Source: Pogonophryne albipinna
Lineage: Eukaryota; Chordata; Actinopteri; Perciformes; Artedidraconidae
Assembly (NCBI GenBank): GCA_028583405.1
Contig: CM053249.1
Coordinates: 33,764,808 to 33,828,807 of the forward strand
Direction: 5' to 3'
Length of the DNA: 64,000 nucleotides
A program made the position numbers and the translations under genes. Below, piece after piece: positions 23,409-34,865 of the stretch. The first letter of the stretch is position 1; every line of letters starts with the position of its first letter. A model generated the notes under the pieces. The model made no database searches. It was given only the letters and a program-made list of their open reading frames with translations, and was not told the origin of the DNA.

Positions 23409-24469
23409 TAGGGCTGCAACAAAAGACTAATTTGATAATCGATTAATGAAACGATTAATCGACTATTCAGACTATTACTGTATGCCTTGCACAATTTCTC
23501 AAACGCTCTTATTTAGCCATCAACTTTTAGATTTAGCTTGAGGTTGTTTTAGGTATGTGGAAACTAGCAATGAAGACAATAAAGATGAATACTTGATTCA
23601 AAAATACATATATTATTAAATGAACTAAACAAATTGTGAACAAAATTAACATAGCTTTTTATTTAAATTAAATAAATAATATTTAAATTAAATAAATAAT
23701 ATTTCAAAAGAAAACAAAAGAAACAACAGTGTTTTAACAAATCGTATAATGTGATAACATAATTGTAAACAGAATATCTGAAACTTTAACAAAATAATTA
23801 ACTCAGTTACCTCTAATCATTAACCCATGTTTGTATCATTGAGTTAACTCTGTTTGTTGCTGCTAGCATACATAACACCTGACGTGGAAAAGTTACTCGT
23901 GGATGGGGCTACAGAGCTGCTAGAAAGACAGTCGAACCCGGTGCATTCCTCCGTCTGAATGTGGAGCACTTTTGCTAAATGTTTAGACAAATTGCTCGTG
24001 TTACCGCCCTTACATGCTAAACACTTATTGCACTCTTGGTAACGAGCATTGTCCACCTAGAGACGGGTAACATTTAACCACACCTCGGAGCGCTTCTCTC
24101 CGCCATCCCCGCCGTGTGTTGCATGCATGTAGCAGCCGCTTGTGTGTAAACTGTCCCACCCCCTCGGGAGAGAGAGATCTCTTCTCGATTGGAAAGATCG
24201 AAAATACACAGACGCATTTTTTTGTCTTTTTGCATATTAGAAACGAGTTGGCGACACTAAGACTGCGATATAATGTTTATGTAGCAATAACACATATGAC
24301 ATATATTTTTTAAATGTCTCCAGTACCGATAAAAAGACGATAATGTTGGAGCTTAACGGCGCGTAAAACACGCGTGATGACGTCACCAACGAATCGACGA
24401 CTGAATTAGTTGGCAACTAATTTGGTCATCGATTTTAATCAATTAAGTCGATTAGTTGTTGCACCCCTA
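23409..24469 (-). mobile_element. Deleted hAT element with BED finger remnant
   Basis: Exact 8-bp duplication GTCCGCTG (23401-23408, 24470-24477). The inverted ends TAGGGCTGCAACAA / TAGGGGTGCAACAA are followed by attaatcga-type subterminal repeats. The 1061-bp copy retains only the minus-strand finger ORF at 23844-24056. Confidence 0.92.
23844..24056 (-). pseudogene. BED zinc finger remnant of hAT transposase
   Basis: CNKCLACKGGNTSNLSKHLA followed by KVLHIQ keeps CxxC and the histidines of a BED finger. A Ser/Thr-rich tail follows and the frame stops at 70 codons. The full-length family protein is several hundred residues. Confidence 0.65.
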
Positions 24470-25008
24470 GTCCGCTGGCGCATCAAAAACTCGGATAGTG
24501 AAAGTGCAGTCGATTCCCTAAAGTACCACAGTCTCTTCTCCTAAGTCCTTTTGAATTCTCCTATCCACTATCCCTTAACCCCGTGACGTTTCACTCAGAG
24601 ATCAAGGAATAGACGAAAGGGTTAGACATTAAGAGCTGATTTTTGGATTATTCGACCGCAACCCTCGACTCCTCGGTCCTCCGGTAGTGACCCGGAAATG
24701 AATTAAAGCGCGCCATGTTGAAGGACATCTCATTTCTCTAAATGCACATCGAGGACCGAGCATCGAGCATCGAGGAGGCTCTCTGGAGGAGCTATAACCG
24801 AGGATACACTGATGGTTCCTCCACGGCTCCTCCGCGGATGCATTTCCGGGAACGGTGGAGGCGTGACACACGGCCGGACTTATCTCAGCCAATGACAGCT
24901 CTGCATGCATCTCCTGGATATTATTTTAGTAACTGCTTTCATCACAACGCGATGTTTACACTGAGAACAGCTGTGAGGTCCGTGCAGAAAGCAGAGCAGT
25001 GTGTATAA

Positions 25009-26889
25009 TCAACCCAGTCTCACGGCATTTCGTGTTCTAGTCACGACATTTAATCTATTGATTCGTGTTCACCAACACGATTTTCCACTTTTTTTCGTGT
25101 CACACAGAACGATTTTAAAAGCAATGTATTTCTATTGGTAGTATGTTTTGTGCCTGCAGCACGTCTTTTTGTCCGTTCGGGTCTTGGAAGACCGGAAGCT
25201 GTGGGGTTCATAAAAACATGTTCTTACTCAATATCAAGCCACCATTATTGTTTTTATTTTTAAATCGTATAATGTCGGACTTTTTTTGTCGTCTGTGAGG
25301 AAAAGAAATCTGTATTTTTAAAATCTTTTTTTCCTTCTAATTTGTTATTCTTTTCAAAATAACACACTGTTATTTACTCACCAATAACACACAATTATCC
25401 TTGTTTTTATTTATTTGTTTAATTCCATAATCTCTGGCTTTTTTGGCGTCGGTCAGGAACTGAATTTCAAAATAAAAATAACCGGAAACAGACGTAGGCC
25501 TATAAGGGACATTTCGAGCATCATTGCGATACACAGCCACTGAACTGATTACCCAAGATCCTCAGCTATGGTTTAAGCTCGCTGATTGGATGTTTTAGCC
25601 GCAATGCATGTAGGGATATGGTGTTAATGCGATATGTAATCCAAAAAACATTTCTGAGTTTAGGATGGCCGAAGACACTCCACTACCCATAATCCCCAGC
25701 TATCGTTTAGGACTACAGTCCCCGTGATTAATCTTCAAGCTCTGGGATTGGATGTTGGAGTGGCAGTGCGCCAAGGTTACGCCGAGCGTCAAACAGCTGT
25801 TTGAAATGGAACGAAACCACGCCAGACTATCCAAAACTGGAATCGAACGCCCCCCCAGAACTACACATGCTGGCTATTGTGTTTCACAAAATGTTCTATG
25901 GGACGTCTCTACTGAACGTTTTCGTTTTTCCCACAATTAGAAGTTGCCAGTATTAAACACATTGGTGTTATCAAATGTAAAACATATCATTAATAAATGG
26001 GTGAAAATTGCTTGTGTCCATAATGCGCAGCATTAATATATACCCACATGACAGCTCTTTGTTACTTTGTAATTCTACTCCACTACAATTCAGAGGTTAA
26101 CCTGGTATTTTTACTCCACTACATTTATTTGAGTTACTTTGCAGATTCTGATTAATGATGTGAAATATAAACAACCCTTAAAGCAGACTTTAGTTACACC
26201 TGAGTAAAATTCAGGGAAGGTGATTGTCAAGTGCCAACAATCAGGAGAGATATTTGATAGTTGGTGCTTGAGAAGACTAAACATGTATCTGCAATTGACA
26301 TGAATGGAAACGAGTAATAAATTATATTCATTATACATATACACAACTACGGTGTAGTTATGCAATGAATGATAAACTTAGGTCACAGGTTCCTCAACAG
26401 TGCATTACAAGACATCTATCAATATGTGTGTACCTCCACCATTAAACTGTCATATTCTGCACATTTCTTATTCTATCTACATAAGAGTATAATTAATGTG
26501 TATAATATCAGTTAAAATAAGTGCTTCAACATAGTTAACATTGCAGGAAAGCAATATATTAGACGTTAAGTACTTTGTCAGGCTTAATATTTATCTGTAG
26601 ATAGATACCCCCAAAGCTTTTTTCTTATTTGAAAGAAGACCTTAACCTAAAGTATTATTTAATGTTTAAATAAAGGTTAATTAGTTTGTCTGTTTTGCAC
26701 ATCCTCCTATTAATACCTTTGTACATCCAGCATTAAACTGTTTTATTGTGGAGATCACTTATAGTATCTTCTTGATTTTTTATATTCTATATTTCTATCA
26801 TTGACCTTCTACTTTCCTCCTATGAAAGTATGTACTCTTAATATTTTTTCATCAAATATAACACATAAAAACAATAATTCAATAACTAA
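25009..26889. repeat. Sequence inserted within X copy 1
   Basis: It starts with aacccagtctcacggcattt followed by tcgtg/cacga inverted words, then a stretch (about 25505-25760) related to 5640-5735, and a hAT-type terminal fragment near 26060-26150. Composite and unresolved; no coding sequence recognised. Confidence 0.45.
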
Positions 26890-26994
26890 TTTAGTAGTAG
26901 ATATATCTACAAACAAAGAGTCGATATTTTTCTAAGACCATTTAGTGCTTCACATAATAAAATACACAACGGCTGTATCCTGATTATGCTTTAG

Positions 26995-27490
26995 GAGCTG
27001 TAGGTGTGTGTGGTACAGTGTGTAGGTGTGTGCGTGGTACAGTATGTAGGTGTGTGTGTGGTACAGTGTGTAGGTGTGTGTGTGGTACAGTGTGTAGGTG
27101 TGTGTGGTACAGTGTGTAGGTGTATGTGTGGTACAGTGTGTAGTTGTGTGTGGTACAGTGTGTAGGTGTGTGTTGTACAGTGTGTAGGTGTGTGTGGTAC
27201 AGTGTGTAGGTGTATGTGTGGTACAGTGTGTAGGTGTATGTGTGGTACAGTGTGTAGGTGTGTGTGTGGTACAGTGTGTAGGTGTGTGTGTGGTACAGTG
27301 TGTAGGTGTGTGTGGTACAGTGTGTAGGTGTGTGTGGTACAGTGTGTAGGTGTGTGTGGTACAGTGTGTAGGTGTGTGTTGTACAGTGTGTAGGTGTGTG
27401 TGTGGTACAGTGTGTAGGTGTATGTGTGGTACAGTGTGTAGGCGTGTGTGTGGTACAGTGTGTAGGTGTGTGTGTTGTACAGAGCGTAGA
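26995..27490. repeat. Minisatellite, ~22-26-bp units (about 20 copies)
   Basis: Tandem units of the form gtgtgtggtacagtgtgtag, varying by one or more gt dinucleotides, read as His-Thr-rich frames on the minus strand. The corresponding place in X copy 2 (about 41020-41075, inverse) holds only about two units, so the array expanded after this copy inserted. Confidence 0.93.
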
Positions 27491-28116
27491 TGCGGCGGGC
27501 AGACGGGTCGCAGTTGGTTTGGTGTCCTCTGCTTACTTTTAATACTTGTAAATACAACTTTTGGCCCGTAATTTCAATTCCCCATTTCAGCGACCAGAGA
27601 GAGGGGGGGGGGGGATATATCCAGTCTCTGATTGTGTTACGTTATTATGAGAGTGCTCTCATACTTTAAATTGTATATATTTATATAAATATATGTGTGT
27701 GTGTCCGCATCTGTAGCCTGTTATTGTCTCATTATACCGCACTGTGAATGAATCAAAGTAAATATATAAGTCGTCATGAACACATCTGTCCATCAGACAG
27801 AGGGCTGCTGTGCCTCCTGTCATCATTAATGGACGTCTCTTTAAAATGACCGCTCAGAGGAGAGGAGTTCTCATTTCTCTAACTGCCTGCTGCTTCCCCT
27901 CCTCTCTCCTCGGTTCCCCTCCTCGGCTCCTCCGCTCGCATCTCCTGTGGGCGGGACTAAGTCTCGAGGATAGGAGTCGAGGAGGGGAGTCGAGGAGGGG
28001 AAATTTAAGAATTGAGAAGCCTCTACAGTGTTTTAATAAGCACATTGACCCTGTCTTGTGTTACCAGTTTGTTCATTTTGGAATCTTTGCTTGATCTTGA
28101 ACTTTTTGTGTTTCAG

Positions 28117-28269
28117 GCTGGTACAATCGTCTGTACATCAACTTCACGCTGCGCCGCTACATCTTCTTCTTTCTGCTGCAGACATATTTCCCCGCCACGC
28201 TCATGGTGATGCTCTCATGGGTGTCCTTCTGGATCGACCGCCGCGCCGTGCCGGCCAGAGTCTCCCTGG
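28117..28269 (+). CDS. gabrr2: gabrr2 exon 7: pre-M1, M1 and start of pore helix M2
   Basis: The exon is 153 bp, the conserved size in this family. It follows the acceptor gtgtttcag and ends at ccctgg|gtaaga. It encodes WYNRLYINFTLRRYIFFF, the membrane span M1 with its conserved proline (QTYFPATLMVMLSWVSFWI), and the M1-M2 linker DRRAVPARVSLG. The PAR motif at the cytoplasmic mouth of M2 is the mark of anion-selective Cys-loop channels. Position 2' is Ser, as in rho-2, where rho-1 has Pro. The Gly codon at M2 4' is split across intron 7. Confidence 0.97.
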
Positions 28270-28636
28270 GTAAGAAATGTGCTTTTAAAAACTTGTGTCA
28301 AATGTCCTTTGAAGAGTTTTGGGTGCCCCCGGTCAGATGGGACTGTGGGATGATGAAAGCTGGCTGTGACATGGCTCCACACATTTGGAACAAACCCCCC
28401 CCCCCCCTGAGGTCCTCTCATGGCTCATACATTTGGCTGTACGAAGGTTGTGATATTTGTATACCTGATTTATAACTTCAATGCAGTTTGTTTTTCTCTT
28501 TTCTATTGGTAATATATAATCCTATCCAATCTCAAATACACACGTTCTTCTGCCACAAATACTCAGTAGAGCACCAAATGTGTATTAATCCACTGCTGAA
28601 ATAGTCCCCTAAAATGTCCTAATGTTTGAGTAACAT
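28270..28636. other. Intron 7, 5' part
   Basis: A C run of 10 or more at about 28397-28407; otherwise no feature recognised. Confidence 0.4.
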
Positions 28637-28924
28637 CTGATAAATATACTTTATTTATCCAATATTGGGACATTATTTTTGTTCCAGCAGCAGTGTCAAG
28701 TTAAAAATGTTTAAGACACAAATATAATTACAAAATGAATGTACATTAGCGACAAGTATATATAGTAAGAATACAATGTAAAAACCCAAATAAAAAATTA
28801 TAATTGATACTAGCAGCAACTATATACAAATTCACAATAGAAAAATACACATATCCCTATGATTAGCTAAATAATAAACAATATAACAAAAATATTGAAT
28901 ACATTTAGTACTCTACAATCTCAC

Positions 28925-28993
<69 letters not shown>

Positions 28994-29000
28994 GGCTATA
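28637..29000 (-). repeat. LINE 3' end fragment and (ATT)n microsatellite
   Basis: tactttatttatccaatatt with the following ttgttccagcagc is the inverse of a LINE tail. A pure ATT array of about 22-23 units occupies roughly 28923-28990. Confidence 0.65.
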
Positions 29001-29159
29001 ATACAGTTATGAGAAATGTATTTAAAGTCAACGGTTCAGTTTTTTCAGCGTAGGGGTGTTAGCACCGTTAGCATCTTTAGCACTGTTAGCAGCTACCTGT
29101 GTGCTTAGCCGTCACCTTAAGGAGCAATGTGGTAGCAATCTTTTACATTGTTAAGTTAA

Positions 29160-29441
29160 AATGACCAAAGATGACAACACACACAACAACAGTCGAAGGA
29201 CTATAAATGGATCCATTGAGGCGCAGGGAGCCAGTGAAGGTTCTGGTGGAGAGAGATGATCACAGTAAACGGCGTGGGACAGCAAACGGACAGCAGCGTT
29301 CTGGATGTTCTGGAGTTTATTTCGGAGTGTGGATGCTGCTGCAGAAGTGGATTCTGGATGTAATGAAGGCATGGACCAAAGTTGGGAAGCAGAGAAGGAA
29401 AGTGATAGGGCAGACAAGATGATTGATTTTGACTTGACCAA
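29160..29441 (-). pseudogene. L2-type LINE RT C-terminal fragment
   Basis: On the minus strand LRNKLQNIQNAAVRLLSHAV and, in a neighbouring frame, LHQNLHWLPAPQWIHL match the region after the RT domain of L2 elements (normally LQ.IQNAAAR and L.LHWLP). Frameshifted and truncated at both ends. Confidence 0.6.
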
Positions 29442-29828
29442 GGAAAACAGAAGATAACTAACACAAACAAATACATGTAAGCAGTCATATTGTATGCCAC
29501 TATCTCTTCTGCCAACTGTCCTCAGGTCTGCATATTTTACTGATTTTTAATTGAGTCTTCTAATCAGAATTGGACCGCAAAACTAATGTTTGTAGTGGTC
29601 AAACGGTGGTACTACAGCTTCCTGTCAGTCCGTGGCCTCATTGTGCCCTAAAATACCTTTTCCCATTGACTTACATCGGGAAAGACAAGTCTATAAATCA
29701 GCAGATCTTAGCTAAATAAACCAGTATGATCACTCTTAAAGCCCTTATTTTAAATGTTTAGGGTTTAAAATAACTCAAATTGAATCCAGAGTTATTTTCC
29801 TTCTCCATTTATGTGACGGAGCCGAGAC

Positions 29829-32538
29829 TAGGGCTGTGCATCTTCACTGGTCTCACAATTCGATCCGATTATCCTGCATCACGATTCATACCAATGCGTT
29901 GCATCCTCAATTTTCTATATTACTGCACATGGCTTCTTTTTCATCAATGAATACATGCAGTAAATACATATGAATTCTCTTTTTATTATTTAGAAAGTGC
30001 CTCAGAAATCAATAACATAAATGTCTTGATATTAATTTATAAACCAAAATAAATCAATTGCATAGCTCGAGCATCCCTATACAGTATCTGTGTGTGAAAT
30101 TCTTCCATCCTCAAAACAAAAAACGAATGTTTCTGCAGTCTAGCTGCAGCTTCTAGCAACGGCCTTCTGTTAAAAAAAGGACACTGAAGGTCCTGGATGT
30201 GGCATCACAAACATGACTTGAGTCTGGACACAGCAGACAACAGGAGTATTTACAACAGCATATAAAAACAAAAATAGTGCATGTGGGTGCACACTTATTC
30301 TCTGTCTTACTGTTACATAAATCCCATGATTGTATGAGATTAAGTGTATAATAAAGTTTCTATTAGGTTAATCAGCCTGTCACTCATTATTTTCAGGGTG
30401 GCCGGGGTTTGGAGGAACAGAGGAGACGGTGATCGCGGATGCTTTTTCCTCCTGCTTTCACAAACTTTACACACATATTGTCTGAAAATAATAAGAGGAC
30501 ATTCATACTCTGCAATCCAAGACTTAACTAAATCCACCAAAAACCTGACATGATTGTAACGCGAGTATTTGTTAAAAACATAAATCCCTGTGTGTCTGAG
30601 CCGCAGCGACACAGAGGCTGCATCTCACGTCGATTATTTTCATTTCCTCGCTCGTCGGTCCTCGGTATCACCGGAAGTTGATTTGTCTGCGCCATCTTGA
30701 GTAGCGTCCCATGGCGCTTATTTCTGCCGGAGGATCGAGGAGCGAGGAGCGATAATGGAGGAGCGATAACCGAGGAACCACCAGATCATCCTCCGATGAA
30801 CTCCTCAGATACTCGCCCCGCCCCCTTACTGTGTATCGCTCACTGATTGGACGATGCAGGGTGTTACAGCCGCTGCTACCTTGTGCCTTTAACTCTGTGT
30901 GTGTGGGTGTATGCAAATGAGCTGTGCCGTTCCTATGCCGTCAGTGGCCGCCTCGACCTTGCAACATCCGCGGGGATTGGACAGACGTCACTCAAGTCCT
31001 GCCCGCTTCTGCCACGTCATCCGGGGGAGGAGTATAAAGGCCGGGCACGAACAGCAGTCTGGAGGCTCTGTATTGTGTGACAGATACCTCAACCCTCTCA
31101 TTGTGACAAAGCCTTCGTTCTGTGATCCTGTAGACTGACTAGCAGTGTGTATTCTGTGCTTCTTTAGACTGCCTAGCAGTGTGTTCAGTGTTCTGTGTTT
31201 AGTATAGCTTAGTGGGTGTGTATTGCTTAGATCCAGGTTGCTTAGCTCCTGTTGAACAGCGTGTAGGATTATTGATATTGTGAAACTGCTTGGACCCAGG
31301 TTAGCTTAGCGCCTGTAGATCAGCATTTGTAGGAGTACTGCTTAGACCCAGGTGACTAGCACCTGTTGATCAGCAACAGCTGTGTTTCCACACAGCCTCG
31401 TTTTGTTTATTGGTTTGTTCCACTTTAAGGAGTGAGGTACTTTTCTTTCCTTTTGTATACTCCGGTGCAACTCTCGTTTGGAGTTCTCCTTTTGTTAACT
31501 GGTAACAGTTTGGCCCTTTGTCGTGTCAAACTGTTTGCGTACATTCTTGTGTTCATCATTTTTGGTTACAAATAAACCACCGGTAACATTTACCAATTCC
31601 AATCTGGTCGTGTCGTTTCCCTTTTGTACCCCTAGCCAAGAGGGAACGTAACACAGGGCATGCACTGATCCGATGCTTCTTGACATGAGAGCAGTTTCCC
31701 AGCGGAGTGAAGAAAACACATGAAACTCACGGGACTCACTCCTCAGTTTATACTGTGGTTTGTTTAAATTAATGTATAATTTAGTTACAAATATGTGATA
31801 TATCTGAACAACAAAGTGGTCAAAAATCATTTTATTCATTTATTGGAAACATTTTCATGATCGCTTTTTTCGTTTATACATTTTAAGAATGGCGTTTATC
31901 TTTTTTGAGAATGAGTTCTTATTTAATTTTATTTATTTGGGTCTACAACAGATGATACAAATGTTTGTGTCAGTAAATGTGTACTAACAGGGTGTTTGTG
32001 AAAACAACGGGGACAGAGCTGCTGTCAGACGATCAGCTGTGCGGCGTCATCACAAACGGACGTCGCTTCACGTGACGCTCCGGAGGAAAGGACGTCCCAT
32101 TGCTCTTAAAACTCATTTCCCTGCTTCTCGTGGTTTCCTTGCGTCTCTCCATGCTTCCCTGGTGGGAGGGACTAGTCGCAGGGAAACGACGCAAGTGAGG
32201 GACGCAAGGATTCCATTTAATCGACCTGAGATGCAGCCAGAGTGATTCAGAGCGGGTCCTTCTGCTGTTGGTTCTGGACTGGTGTTCTTGTGTTAGTGGA
32301 TAAAGCAGACTGCTCCGTGTTTGGTGCCGCTGTCACGTCTGTTTCCTGATCTCTGCGTCACCGACCGATTTGATATCGAAGTGACAGAAAATATTACTTT
32401 ATTGTAAAGCTGTGGCCGTAAAATCAGGAAGCAACGTTACTACGCTATAATCGATTATGTTCTGTCACTGCATCGATGCAGAATCGTCCACGTCCGCATC
32501 GCGATGCATCGTAGAAACAAATAATTTCAACACCCCTA
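29829..32538. mobile_element. hAT-type element in intron 7 carrying secondary insertions
   Basis: Ends TAGGGCTGTGCATC and, inversely, TAGGGGTGTTGAAATT, flanked by GCCGAGAC (29821-29828) and GCTGAGAC (32539-32546), 7 of 8 identical. Subterminal cgatgcatcgcgatgc-type repeats are typical. Inside lie a GC-rich MITE-like stretch with gaggatcgaggagcgag words (about 30613-30800), a solo LTR, and a further repeat with gacgtcgcttcacgtgacg (about 32040-32230). Confidence 0.8.
30862..31653 (+). mobile_element. Solo LTR of a retrotransposon
   Basis: A 792-bp TG...CA unit (TGTTAC at the start, GTAACA at the end) is flanked by an exact 5-bp duplication CAGGG (30857-30861, 31654-31658). It carries a TATA box (tataaa, 31033-31038) and a polyadenylation signal (aataaa, 31571-31576) in the right order for a U3-R-U5 arrangement on the + strand. 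No internal gag or pol is adjacent, so it is the product of LTR-LTR recombination. Gypsy or endogenous-retrovirus origin cannot be separated from the LTR alone. Confidence 0.85.
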
Positions 32539-32559
32539 GCTGAGACCAGCTGTGACGCT

Positions 32560-32705
32560 GTAGATTGGAGGCGGGGCTTAAGCTGGGGCCTACAGTACAT
32601 ACGGGTACTTTTGCTCTCGAGAGCCAGGCCCTTTTGGCTTCATGCGCCACTGAGCAACTTTCATAGGAATGAATGCACCTCCAACCCCAGTTCTCGTTAT
32701 ACATC
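32560..32705. repeat. Dispersed repeat related to the loop of the 61-kb palindrome
   Basis: Words acatacgggtactt, gagcaactttcataggaat and gttatacatccat recur (directly or inverted) in the palindrome region 60880-61130. Confidence 0.5.
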
Positions 32706-32996
32706 CATGGTCAGAACACGTTTAGAGTCCAAAAGCTACAGCTGCCATTACAAGAGGAGAACGGATGATTGTTAGAGCTGATCCTCTTACCTCAGAGAGA
32801 CACACATAGGGCCATCTCAATAAATGTGCCAGATCCATCTATCGACAGGGAGTCTGTCTAAACATTCAAACATGATTGGGTCAATACTTATATACTATAT
32901 AATATATACAATACTGGAATTAAAGACTAGTTAAGTAAAGTTACTTCTGACCTGCAAATCTAGGAGACCTTGTCAACAAGAAGCTTCCCAGGGTTG

Positions 32997-34222
32997 TAGG
33001 GATGTGCATCTCCATCACTGAGGCCGATGCCATGCGCATCTCGATACATTGCCAACGATACGATACATTAACGATACATTTGAAACACCAGGCGATGCGA
33101 TACACGATTCACCCCTGTTGCGATACAGTTCGATACGATTTGATTCAACATTATGCGATTCGGGGCGATACGATGCGATTCAACACGATGCAAAATAATG
33201 ATACTTCAATATGGTACGACAGAGGATTTGTTTTATTCCTTATATGCAGCAAATCATAAATTAACAAAAGTGCTTTTCATATTTGGTTCTCTCTACTAGT
33301 ACTGCACATCCCATCATGCTGTTTCTTTTTTACCTTAAACAAAACAAACACTTGGACCTTTCACAAACAGGCCTTTTCACAAGTGTAGTAGTGTTCTCTG
33401 TCTCCAGAGTAAAGTACAATGTTATAACACCTCACAGTTAAACAATGTAAGGATGCATTGCCCAGGATTAACATTGTGCTAATAACAGCTACCATAGTGC
33501 AATGCCCATACAGCTGCCAGCCTGATGTGCTTAACACTCATCCATAGGCTAACTCACCAGTGAGCAGAAAGCACTGGTTTCTATATGAACAATAAAGAAT
33601 ACAAATAACCTTTCACAAATAGGTATTTCATAACTGCTTACAGTAAGGAAGACATTTAAACTATTATTGGCAGTCACAGACTGCTGTAAACTAAACACCA
33701 CTCTCTGACAGAACACCTCAATGAGTGATTGAACTCATATGTCTAACTTTCAGGTTTCTCTTTTCAGCCGCAGACCCCATGTCGCCTCTTTATGTGCGTC
33801 GCTAAGTTCCTCGTACTACTTGTGTACTTTAAAGCGGCTCGGCATCGTTTACAATTTGCGAGCGATTTTTGAAGTTGACCGTCTTTCTTGAAAAATCCGA
33901 AGTGTTGCCAAACGTTTGATTTGTAGGTATTTTTTGGTGCGCTGTGTTTCTCTTTCTCCTCGACTTCCATGTGTGTTGATAACTGAGACTCGGCCTCCAT
34001 AGTGCGAAGCAAAGATCCAAAGATCGTCTCAGCGGAGTGCTGACAGGATGAGGGGATATTATATGAATGAATCGGTTTTTTACCGATGCAAAGACACTAC
34101 AATCGATGCATCACGAGTTCAACCCAAACTGTAGCCGATGTGCACTCTTTCAACCGGTGCACTCGCATCTTGAACGTTTTTGCCGGTGCACCGATGCGAA
34201 TCGGTGAATCTTAACATCCCTA
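32997..34222 (-). mobile_element. Deleted hAT element with BED finger, intron 7
   Basis: Flanked by CAGGGTTG (32989-32996) and CAGGTTTG (34223-34230), 7 of 8 identical. Ends TAGGGATGTGCATC and inversely TAGGGATGTTAAGATTC, with many gatacgat/atcgatgc subterminal repeats. The copy ends only 177 bp before exon 8. Confidence 0.85.
33764..34012 (-). pseudogene. BED zinc finger remnant of hAT transposase
   Basis: SNVWQHFGFFKKDGQ is followed by CKRCRAALKYTSSTRNLATH and IKRRH: a complete BED finger (aromatic WQHF, CxxC, HxxxxH). The frame begins MEAESQLSTHMEVEE and stops right after the finger (82 codons). The best preserved of the finger remnants in the window. Confidence 0.8.
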
Positions 34223-34399
34223 CAGGTTTGTATTCATTACAGGGCTGTTGGACCACATTGCATTATATTGTGTTGTGTTGTTATTGCTTTGAACCCTATA
34301 GTTGAGCTGCCCCACATCGAGTCAGCTCCATGATTATACTGTACTACACTCTGAAATCTCAACCTGCAGTTAGTGAGGACTTTTTGTCTTTGTGTCCAG

Positions 34400-34608
34400 G
34401 CATCACCACGGTGCTGACCATGTCCACCATCATCACTGGAGTGAATGCGTCCATGCCCCGGGTGTCCTACATCAAGGCGGTGGACATCTACCTGTGGGTC
34501 AGCTTCGTCTTTGTCTTCCTGTCTGTGTTGGAATACGCCGTCGTCAACTACCTGTCCACCGCCCAGGACCGGAGAGAGCGCAAGATGAGAATGAGAGCAC
34601 GATCTCAG
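34400..34608 (+). CDS. gabrr2: gabrr2 exon 8: M2 pore, M3 and start of cytoplasmic loop
   Basis: The 209-bp exon follows ttgtgtccag and ends cag|gttggt in phase 0. It encodes [18 protein letters not shown] (M2 with Thr 6' and the conserved Leu 9'), the M2-M3 loop [11 protein letters not shown]3 ([20 protein letters not shown]), and a basic start of the large cytoplasmic loop ([14 protein letters not shown]). Thr at 6' is the residue associated with picrotoxin sensitivity; Met there gives the resistance known in rat rho-2. A picrotoxin-sensitive pore is therefore expected, as an inference. Intron 8 that follows is about 17.7 kb. Confidence 0.97.
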
Positions 34609-34865
34609 GTTGGTTTCCGCTCTACGCTGTTTGAGAAAGACTTCAGAATCCCATTAAGTATTTAAATAAAAGAGGCATCCCTCTCTATTCAGGAGCCAGA
34701 CAAGTCTCTGTAGCTGTTCAGAGGTTCCCCGCTCTAAATGCACTCTTGTGACTTAGTCATTTCCACTTCAGAGAGAATCTGTCAGACTGTCTAGGTACAA
34801 AAAGAATAAGCGAGAAACAAAGAGAAAGAACAATGAGAGTTTGTATGCGAACAACATGCTTTAAG

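Larger units (their letters stand above)
22497..24631. repeat. MITE-like element with family X left terminus, interrupted by a hAT
   Basis: The left end cttctcaattcttaaatttc and the following ctcctcggc match the inverse of the right termini of family X at 28024 and 48317. After the hAT insertion (23409-24469) the sequence continues to about 24610 with related gaattctcctatccac words. Boundaries are approximate. Confidence 0.45.
24632..28024. mobile_element. Repeat family X, copy 1 (forward), with insertions and minisatellite
   Basis: 24632-25008 and 26890-28024 match, in order, the reverse complement of copy 2 (48317-47764, then 41083-40568). The right terminus is gaaatttaagaattgagaag. Copy 1 carries extra sequence at 25009-26889 and an expanded minisatellite at 26995-27490. 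TCCTCGGTCCTCCGG-type words near the ends and the absence of any transposase suggest a non-autonomous DNA element, perhaps Harbinger-like; this is inference. Short open frames beginning MHAELSLAEIS in both copies reflect shared DNA, not a protein. Confidence 0.65.

Noticed and set aside
24629..24910. Conserved ORF beginning MHAELSLAEIS, also at 48019-48321
   Set aside because: Both lie in copies of repeat family X; the frames diverge by indels and similarity is at DNA level only.
26991..27557. 188-residue His-Thr-rich protein, or a CRISPR-like array
   Set aside because: Tandem units lie head to tail with no unique spacers; it is a minisatellite inside a transposon copy.
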